The translations under genes were made by a program, and so were the position numbers. A model generated the notes under the pieces. The model ran no database searches. It was given only the letters and a program-made list of their open reading frames with translations, and was not told the DNA's origin. DNA of 64,000 bases, from positions 29,147,001-29,211,000 of the forward strand of contig CP142461.1 of assembly GCA_038049695.1 (NCBI GenBank), given 5' to 3'. Source of the DNA: Cinnamomum chago. Its lineage: Eukaryota > Streptophyta > Magnoliopsida > Laurales > Lauraceae. This document shows positions 49,680 through 58,000 of the stretch, piece by piece. The stretch's first letter is position 1. Each line of letters opens with the position of its first letter.

Positions 49680-50290
49680 TGATTTGTAAAGATGTTGAAT
49701 CCACAACATAAGATATATTTTGAAAAAGATTTTCTTATGATGAAAAACAACACCCAAAGATTCAACCAAGTATATGAATCATGTTACTTATAATTTCAAA
49801 GATTCTTTCATTAACATGATCTACTTAGATTTACCAAATAAAGTACTACTTGGATTGAATCAAATGGTGATGCATCCAAAACAATAGATCTATTCAAAAC
49901 ATAAAACATGTTAAGGACACAACAAATCATAGTTTATCATGCTAGAAAGGATTTACCAATAATTAGAGCAAAACATGAAAACATATGATTTGTAAAAATG
50001 TTGAATCCAAAACATAAGATATATTTGAAAGTGATTTTCTTATGGTGGAAAACAACAACCAAAGATTCAACCAAGTATATGGATCATGTTACATATAATT
50101 TCAAAGATTTTTCCTTTAACATGATCTACTTAGTTTTACCAATTCAAGTACTACTTGGATTGAATCAATGGTGATGCATCCAAAACAATGAATCAATTCA
50201 AAACATAAACATGTTAAGGATACAACAAAACATAGTATATCATGCTACAAAAGATTTACCAAAAATAAAACAAAGCATGACAACATATGG
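49680..50290. repeat. Tandem duplication of about 310 bp in D
   Basis: The segment starting (A/G)ATGTTGAATCCA(C/A)AACATAAG at about 49690 is repeated from about 49997, with roughly one difference in ten. Both copies contain CAAAGATTCAACCAAGTATA and GATGCATCCAAAACAAT. Confidence 0.9.
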
Positions 50291-50450
50291 TTAAGGAAAG
50301 TAGAGCTTACTTGGTGATTTAACTCATTAATCCAAGCTTTAGCTTTCCTAATGACCCCCTTCATCCCTTAGTTCATTTCCCTTTGATTTGCCTCAAAACC
50401 CCTCAAGGAGAGCCTTAAAATTCCCAATTTTTGGCAAAGGAAAGAACTCA

Positions 50451-50458
50451 TATTTATA
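50451..50458 (-). promoter_or_regulatory. TATA box of solo LTR D
   Basis: TATAAATA on the minus strand, directly downstream on that strand of the GGTCGACC cluster at 50486-50601. Confidence 0.55.
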
Positions 50459-50485
50459 GCCAAAACAGCCCAACGGCTAGTCCCC

Positions 50486-50601
50486 GGTCGACCTGGAAAC
50501 GGGGCTCGGTCGACCTGGCCTTCACAACGGCTATATTTCTGACCGTTTGAAAAATGGCCAACGGTAGTGTACCCGGTCGACCTGGCCTGGCTCGGCCGAC
50601 C
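50486..50601. repeat. Cluster of GGTCGACC palindromes in D
   Basis: Exact copies at 50486-50493, 50508-50515 and 50575-50582, and a variant GGCCGACC at 50594-50601, each followed by TGG. The block lies 28-150 bp upstream of D's minus-strand TATA box. Confidence 0.9.
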
Positions 50602-50993
50602 TGGTACACTGCGTTTCTGGCCTGGGACCAAAATTCCCTAAAATCCATTTTTCAAAGTATTTTTGGTTGGGAATTTTTATGGGCCATTAAATCAAGCTTG
50701 AATACATGTTTTAAATCATTCTAAGGGTTTTAAAACATGAAACATAAAAAGCCAAAAAAAGATTCAAAACTTTAAAACAAAGGCTAGCTTGATTTCTAAA
50801 AACTCTTTTAAAAAACAAATGCATCCAAGATTAAAAACAAAACATGCATAGATCAATACTTTTACAACTCTTAAAAAACAATGCATGTATAAAGCAGGAT
50901 TTCAAGTTTATCTAAATCAAAGCAAGTGTGTAAATCAAATGATGCTTGAATGATAATGCATCCATCAAATTGCAATCTACAAAAATCCTAACA

Positions 50994-51071
50994 ACTTAGA
51001 GTTTTCCAATCTCGCACACCATACCATCCTTTCACCAATCCAAGTTATAATTCCTACAAGCCAAACAAGAA
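50994..51071 (-). mobile_element. Sequence 'C', right segment
   Basis: A short piece of C between D and B. The last bases (aagaa) would be the left target duplication of B; the matching copy lies outside the window. Confidence 0.5.
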
Positions 51072-51837
51072 TGTTGACACCAAAAATGTCACTTTGCCTC
51101 TTCACACCAAAAGCTACACCGGACTTTCAAGCCCTCCTTCTCCTTCAAAAAACCGTAGAAGACGATGAGCTGAAAGTATAAAAGCCTGAATTCCTTTGAC
51201 CTCTCCTTCTATCCAACATGGCTAGATGCGGCTTTTCAGCCCGTCTACTCAGTTTTTTACCGGATATAGGACCTTATCTTGGTCCTTATCCTCTAAAAAT
51301 CTGAGGTTGGAGCCAAGCCAAGAAATCAAGCACTATGTTCTCATCTGAAGGACGATGGCGGAGCCCATACATGACTCGCGACCATCGATCTGAACGAGCC
51401 CTCCCACAATCGCATGAGAAGTTAGATTCATTTTTCTTACTTTTCTGTTGTAAATTGTATTTTTTCTAAAGAGACAAAAAATCACATCTCTTGTCTTTCA
51501 TTATTGATAAGATTTGTAAATCGCCTTTCATGGCAAAATCGCCTCCAACGGCACCAAACCGCCTTCTACGGCACAAAAACGCCTTTCACGGCATTCAAAC
51601 AAAACTGTCTCTTTTATTAAAATATGTATGCAATGGAAAACTAGAAAAAAGTTTCATTTCCCTTTTTACTTGTGAAGGTGGATCTCCGGATCACCATTTC
51701 TAAATTCCAAGTATTAAAGAGAAATTGGCATACCCGTACAAAAAAACTGATGCCCGCTTTTCCTTTTTCCCTCCACCATACCCCGTCAGCCCCGGGGCGG
51801 AGGCAGCTTTGGAAAAAGACAAAAGCCGGGACCATCA
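51072..51837 (+). repeat. 5' LTR of B, chimeric (766 bp)
   Basis: Bases 51072-51112 match the start of A's LTR (TGTTGACACC...). Bases from about 51205 to 51837 match A's LTR from about 16730 to its end (ACCATCA). Between them, 51114-51205 match not the LTR but A's antisense gene at 42196-42290, with about 11 differences in the first 81 bases. So most of U3 and the start of R were replaced by a piece of the element's own antisense gene. Whether B's 3' LTR is the same cannot be seen. Confidence 0.85.
51177..51184 (+). promoter_or_regulatory. New TATA-like box inside the captured fragment
   Basis: TATAAAAG occurs where A's antisense gene reads TACAGGCG (four differences). It lies about 30 bp upstream of the junction back to ancestral R sequence and would replace the lost ancestral TATAAAAGG. 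Confidence 0.5.
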
Positions 51838-51840
51838 AGC

Positions 51841-51858
51841 TGGCACACCCGGTGGGAC
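51841..51858 (+). other. Primer-binding-site candidate of B
   Basis: TGGCACACCCGGTGGGAC, three bases after the LTR end, with one difference from A's copy. tRNA partner not identified. Confidence 0.6.
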
Positions 51859-53255
51859 TCGTTCATTTGATGAACATGTGCTTAGATTCCTTTTGGCTCC
51901 TTTTTAGTTGGTGGCCTATGTTGGATCTTGCATCTAAAAAAAAACACATGAGATGGGATTCTTGGAAATTTCTTCTTTTGAGTTTATTTCCAGTCTTTCT
52001 TGTTTCTAAAAAAAAAATTTCTCAAAAAAATCAAAAACAAAATCTGATTTAAAAAAAAATTTCAGATTTTTCTCTTTTGGGTTTAAGTTGAGAAACTTTG
52101 GTTTTTTCCTTTTCGGACTTCGGGATCGCAGAAATGTTGAACCCATTTTCGGAATGGAACACCATTCGCTCTCTTCTATGAATCCATAAAAAAAAAATCA
52201 AAAACAAAATCTGATTTAAATTTTTTTTTCAGATTTTTCTCTTTTGGGTTTAAGTTGAGAAACTTTGGTTTTTTCCTTTTCGGACTTCGGGATCGCAGAA
52301 ATGTTGAACCCATTTTCGGAATGGAACACCATTCGCTCTCTTCTATGAATTCATAAAAAAAAATCAAAAACAAAATCTGATTTAAAAGAAAAAATTTCAG
52401 ATTTTTCTCTTTTGGGTTTAAGTTGAGAAACTTTGGTTTTTTCCTTTTTGGACTTCGGGATCGCAGAAATGTTGAACCCATTTTCGGAATGGAACACCAT
52501 TCGCTCTCTTCTATGAATCCATAAAAAAAAAAAACAAAATCTGATTTACAAAATTTTTTCAGATTTTCCTCTTTTGGGTTTAAGTTGAGAAACTTTGGTT
52601 TCTTCCTTTTCGGACTTCGGGATCGCAGAAATGTTGAACCCATTTTCGGAATGGAACACCATTCGCTCTCTTCTATGAATCCATAATAAAAAAAAATCTT
52701 TCAAAAAAAAAAAAGCCACTAAGGTTGCACCAATTGCGTTCTTTGACCAAAGTGGATCTAAGAAAAGCCTTGTCCAGAGTGTGGAGACAGCTAGACTGTT
52801 CTAGGCAAGGGTCCTCCAAACGGGTTCATTAAGTAATCCTACCCTTACCTGGGGGCTGATCTATCAACTGAGGTTTCATAAGATCGAATTGGAGACATTT
52901 GTGCCTAGCGGTGCTAGTACGCCCTTTCGGGTCTACTGTATTCGCAACCGACACATTTGTATCTCAACCTTATATCATTTTACCTTGAGTGAGCTTTGCT
53001 TCTCGGTAATTTGTATTAAGGTTCACAATTGCTTCTAGCAGTCACTGGGACGCTCATTCTGAGCTGACCCTACCTGCGTTCAGAACAATTGTGCCCTCTA
53101 TGGCTTTTCTGCCTTCCTCATATTGCTTGGGCTGGGCCATGTCCCCTCGGGCGACTTGAAAAGGCGAAACCATAGTATTTTCCATTTATGATCACCATAT
53201 TCTTGTGATTACTAATGGATATGGTCTTGTTTCAGAAGTTTTCCAAAAACTAACA
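51859..53255 (+). other. Untranslated leader of B
   Basis: Non-coding. It contains four repeats (below), then sequence shared with A (GTGCCTAGCGGTGCTAGTAC) and a pyrimidine-rich stretch ending TTGTTTCAG 22 bases before the gag start, which could be a 3' splice site for a leader intron. The upstream in-frame ATG at 53205 is not conserved as coding in A, so I prefer 53256 as the start. Confidence 0.8.
52020..52692. repeat. Four leader repeats of 162-168 bp
   Basis: The word CAGATTTT(T/C)CTCTTTTGGG begins at 52063, 52230, 52398 and 52560, so periods are 167, 168 and 162 bp. Copies are almost identical apart from A/T run lengths. An antisense frame of 155 codons (52176-52643) is a by-product of the repeat. 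Confidence 0.95.
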
Positions 53256-55037
53256 ATGGCAGCTTCATTAACCATCACCTTTGATGAGAACAAGTACCAG
53301 CTCATGCTCCAAGACAAACAAACCAAGCGCACTTACAAGCGCCCCGCCAGCTGCCGAAGCGTCATTTCCCTCGGCAACTCAGAAGACACCGGGTCAAACT
53401 CTACTCCCCGGACCATTGTCTTCGGGTCATTGGGACCATTCCCACTACCCGCAGAAGAAACCGCACCTGCCAAGAAGCAGAGAACCGCCCCTCAACGTAT
53501 CACTACAGTGATACCAAGGGCGATCATCAAGAAACCTGAGGCCCGTAGTGCTCCTGCAAAGCCTCAACCAGCAAGAAACCAGGTCTGCTCAAAGACTTGG
53601 TCTCCAAGGCCTTCACCCAAACAGCGAAGGTCACAAACATCAGCAAAGCTAGCATACCTGGCCCCTCTCAAGGAGAACCGGTTCTACCCTCTTGCTTACA
53701 TGAAAGAGGAGAAGCCTACCCTCCGCCAAACAAAACCAACTCAGCACGAGCCGGCTTGCTCATACAAGCCCAAAATCAAATCGTGCATCGTAAGGCCTCC
53801 GCAAGAACCTGTCAAGGCCTTCACACCTGCGAGTCGACCCTTCCTCTCAACGGGAGCCGAACTCGCAAAATTCAAAGCTTCGCTGCGACAGGCAAAGGAC
53901 CGCGTCCAGATCCTATCCCTGCCCGTCTTCAAAGAAGACAAGCTTGGCTGCTGCGCACTAGGGACTACTTCCTTCATTGCTAGGGCACAGCCAGAGCTAA
54001 CCAAAGCTCAAATCGCTCGTCGTATGCGTCGCCGCACGGCATATCGACAAAAGAGACTAGAGAAGCAAAGAACCCAGGATTCTGCACTTCAAGTCTCCCA
54101 AAAATGGGTCGAAAAAGAAAGACCCGACCAACTTGTTGCTGTTCATATGGTTGGAAAAACCAGAAAACGCCAGAAGTCAGCAACTAAAATCCATGTCAGA
54201 CGACCGGTGACTCGCAGCGTCTCCCGGACACGAAGACATAAAGAAAACTCTCCCGCTTCTTCAAGCCAAGGACATCGGAGTGACCACTCTTCGAGCTCTT
54301 CATCTAAAAGAATGAGCTCCAGCTCAGTCACCAAGACTGTATCCTCTTTCGACTCTCGAAGAATGAACGTCTTGGTCACAAATACTGAACAACCTCCGCC
54401 GCATGATGACGTAACCGCACGCATCCAGCAGCTGGAGCAAGGGCAGCAGAGGATAGAGACTCTAATAGAGAACCTAATTCTCAATCTTCAGCGTCCACAA
54501 AATAATGAAGCTCCTCCGAGCCATCAAGGCGACGAGGAAAATGCGGAAAACAGTGAATCACGCGCCCTTACCAAGAAGGACGTTGACGATATCCTCGCCA
54601 AAGCAAAAGAAGAGGATACACTAAAAGAGCATGGGATCAAGCCACCATATCCCTTGTGGATGGACTCGGTCCCGTTCCCTACAAAATTCAAGCAACCTAC
54701 TCTCCAAACATATACGGGGAAAGGTTCAGCCAGACAACACGTCATCCATTTCAAGATCCTGACGGGAGCTATTGTGGATCAAGATGCCCTCAAAATCCGC
54801 CTCTTTGCAAGTACCCTAAAAGGTACGGCCTTTGATTGGTACTCCACTCTGCCGGAGGACTTCATTCAAAATTGGGCCATGATGGAGACACGCTTCCTAA
54901 CCCACTTCAAAGGTGAGGATCATCCTGTTACTATGGCTCAGCTCTGCAGCCTAAAACAGGGAGAGAATGAGTCAACATATGACTTTATTCACAAGTGGAA
55001 GGCAATGGCATACAAATGCTCCGATGTACTGCCATAA
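53256..55037 (+). CDS. Element B gag, first part
   Basis: 593 codons from MAASLTITFDENKYQLMLQD, the start shared with A. The N-terminal 350 residues are basic and rich in Pro, Lys, Arg and Ser. A short coiled-coil-like segment (RIQQLEQGQQRIETLIENLI) follows near residue 389, then an acidic region, then the capsid (retrotransposon gag domain, PF03732-like) with LTGAIVDQDALKIRLFAST and FLTHFKGEDHPVTMAQL. The frame ends at a TAA (55035-55037) inside the capsid, and the same frame continues directly with the rest of the capsid. Gag forms the virus-like particle in the cytoplasm. Either TAA is read through, or this copy cannot make full capsid. Confidence 0.9.
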   Translation: MAASLTITFDENKYQLMLQDKQTKRTYKRPASCRSVISLGNSEDTGSNSTPRTIVFGSLGPFPLPAEETAPAKKQRTAPQRITTVIPRAIIKKPEARSAPAKPQPARNQVCSKTWSPRPSPKQRRSQTSAKLAYLAPLKENRFYPLAYMKEEKPTLRQTKPTQHEPACSYKPKIKSCIVRPPQEPVKAFTPASRPFLSTGAELAKFKASLRQAKDRVQILSLPVFKEDKLGCCALGTTSFIARAQPELTKAQIARRMRRRTAYRQKRLEKQRTQDSALQVSQKWVEKERPDQLVAVHMVGKTRKRQKSATKIHVRRPVTRSVSRTRRHKENSPASSSQGHRSDHSSSSSSKRMSSSSVTKTVSSFDSRRMNVLVTNTEQPPPHDDVTARIQQLEQGQQRIETLIENLILNLQRPQNNEAPPSHQGDEENAENSESRALTKKDVDDILAKAKEEDTLKEHGIKPPYPLWMDSVPFPTKFKQPTLQTYTGKGSARQHVIHFKILTGAIVDQDALKIRLFASTLKGTAFDWYSTLPEDFIQNWAMMETRFLTHFKGEDHPVTMAQLCSLKQGENESTYDFIHKWKAMAYKCSDVLP

Positions 55038-55067
55038 GCATCACTGGTCGACATCTGCCGAAACAAC

Positions 55068-58000
55068 ATGAGAGCAAGAATCCGCTCCATGATCATCGGC
55101 AACAAATCAAAGAACCTGGGAGAACTCCTGGAAGCATCTATGGAAGCTGAAACGGTGATCAAAGACCTCAACAGTCAGAAGTCATCAAAGAAAGAGCCGA
55201 CTGCCATTGCAACCTCAAAACCAAAGAAAAAGGAGGTTCTCAATGTGCAAACCAAGTCAGCTCCTCAGCAGCCAAAGAAAGCTGAAAACAAAGCTGCAGG
55301 TAAAAAGCCTGAACTCTCTGATGCATTCAAAGAACGAGTAGAAAAGAAATACCCGTTCGATGAAGATGTTGAAGAAATCTTTGGGGCACTCCTAGCAAAC
55401 GGAAAACTTACATTGCCTGACCCCAAAAGACCAGGAGATGTTGGTAAAACCAACGATCCTCGGTACTGCCGATACCATCAGATGGTCTCACATCCTCTCA
55501 ATCAATGCTTTGTTGTGAGAGAGAAGATAAATGAGATGTGGAAAAACGGAGTCATTACCTTCGACAAGAACTATGGGTCTGCCTCCGTCAACATGGTGTC
55601 GTGTGGACAAAAACAAAAATCACCAAAAGAGAAGATCACTACTTCCTTCAAGGTGATAAAGATGACCCAAACGTCCCAAGAGTTGGTTCCATATCCAACA
55701 TCAAACGGACAGCCCATATGGGTACACCCCGATCTCCTAGAAGATGAAAATTGGGAGGTCGTCAAAACAAAGCCAACCGCTCAACAGCGAAGGCAATCCA
55801 GGAGACAACTCCGCAAGCTCAAACAGCAGGAGAAAGCTCCGAAAAAGCAAGAAGTCGCTGAAAAGGCAGAAACCTCCTCTACCGCTTCACTGGGGGCAAC
55901 AGAAGAGCCCTCTCCTAAGGCTTCAAAGGCGGCAAGAAAATTCACTCTTGGTGATTTCATGCCACCACATCTCAAAGATGAAACTACGCAGGGGGCATCA
56001 TACTCTTGCAACTCAGTGGTCGGATTCTCCATGGATGGATATGAGTCCAGTGACACCGCCAGTGACATCGATGAGTGGGAAGAATCCCTCGAAACAGGAG
56101 AATATCTCTCCGACGAGGAATGGATCCCTGAATCTCATCTTATGCCAGTAATCTGGTATAACCCATTACAGCCGCAAGGATCCTGGTCTGATGATGAAGA
56201 AGACCAAGAGGCTGTCCAAGAAAATACTCCAGTGGAACCCAACCATGTTGAACCACAAGGAGCAGACGAAGAAGAAGATTTGGCTCCCGTGCCTGATCTC
56301 GATAAATACGCAAGGATCTTGCAGCACCTTGCTATAGAGCAAGAACAAGGTCGCATCAATCAGCTTCGTCACAACCCAGCACCGGAAGTTCCTGAAAATC
56401 TACAGGAATCTCCTCCGGTAACCCCGAAAAACGAAGAAAGCTGTTGGATCGACGATCCTCTTACATCTGAGGACGAATCTGATTCCCAACAGTTCATCTT
56501 GGAGGCATCTTCCGTCAAAGTTACTTGCAATGCAATAACTCAGGATGATAATTCCTCACCTTCTCAGGCTTCGTCTCCTGGAACAGTGACATCGGAACTC
56601 AAACCTCTTCCGACCGATCACCTTGAAGAAATTCCAGCCGGTGAAATCTTCTTCAGAGAAAATCCGGTCAATTGGTCCCAAATGCCCGATCTCATCGGTG
56701 ATGTCTGGACCGACAAAATATTCGATAAAGAAGGAAAGTTGCTGGATGCTGTTCAGGACTTGCTCCCGGAAAATGCTCCATGCAACACAATTACTGAAGA
56801 TGGCAATGCTGACACAGAGACATCTTCAGCAAATGAGAAGGAACAACCCCTCAATCTCGAGGGTGATTTTCTAAACAAAGACCCTTCTCCAGAAGCTCTT
56901 GAAGTTGGTAGAGGTACCCGTTCTGGCCGGGATTACCACAAAAACTACAACCAACCTTCTGCTTCTTATGAAAATCCTTCGGGAAAACAAGTTGTAAACG
57001 CCCCTAGTGGCAAGAATAATGAAAATGCAGGCCCCAAGGAGGCTTTCAAGTACGACTTGATTCAGCACTTCAAACACATACCTGCACGTCTGCACATCCT
57101 AGACTTATTACGAATGTCACCACAGACTCGTGATAGTCTCATTTCAGAACTACAAATGCTGGATGCGGATGTCGACAAACATGCCCCACAAGTCCTACAA
57201 ATTGAAATGGACTATAGGGTCGAAAAATCAAAAACTCCCTCAAAAGGAGAAAAGAAGAAAACTGAGGGATCCTGCATCGAATGCCTCTCGGTTCAAAAAG
57301 CAGCAAGTGCAACCATCGCCTTCACCAAGGAAGACCTCCTGCTAGGCGAGACAAAGCACAACCGACCCCTGTACTTCACCGGGTACATCAAAGAGGTGCC
57401 AGTACGCAAAATCCAGATCGATCCAGGTTCTGCACTCAACCTCATCTCCACTTCGGCACTCGAAGAACTGGGCATTCCGCCTAGCAAGCTGAGCCACACG
57501 TCTGTGTCCATCTTTGGATATGATGGCAGCGCTCAAAGGCCGATCGGCAAAATCAGGTTCAAGTTGCAAATCGGTGATCTTATCTCCGAGGTCACTGTCT
57601 ATGCGATAAAGACCCCTTCATGCTACAACATCCTTCTCGGACGCCCCTGGATACACGAGAATGGTGTTGTCCCTTCGACTTTACATCAGTGCATCAAGTT
57701 CGTTGGCAATGACGGCTTGATACATCAAGTGTTTGCAGACAAAAAGCCCTTCAAAGGCAAAGAAGTCTATTTCGCAGATGCTCAGATGTACAAAGATGAA
57801 AAAGAAGAAAGGGAGGAAGAAACAGCATCCTTTGCCGAAAATCTCCAGAAAAACAAAGGCAAGGCTCCTCAGCAATCACCGGAAGAAAATAAACCCTCTA
57901 TCAAAACCGAAGAGAATAATCAATCTCCCTTCATGGTCTCCCTCAAGTCTTCAAAGCCTCTGGTGATCACCACCAAAGGAAAGAAGACAAAACAGAGGGC

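Larger units (their letters stand above)
48829..50993 (-). mobile_element. Solo LTR 'D', copia-like, 2165 bp
   Basis: Flanked by actta at 48824-48828 and 50994-50998. On the minus strand it ends CTATTCACCCCCCCTCTAG... to ...CGAACTTTCA, the type of 3' end I associate with copia LTRs of the SIRE/Maximus kind, but no primer-binding site follows, so it is a solo LTR. TATAAATA on the minus strand at 50458-50451. It contains a triplicated unit of about 36 bp, a 310-bp duplication and a palindrome cluster. No coding. Confidence 0.85.

Noticed and set aside
52176..52643. Minus-strand frame of 155 codons with internal peptide repeats
   Set aside because: By-product of the 165-bp leader repeats; not conserved in A.
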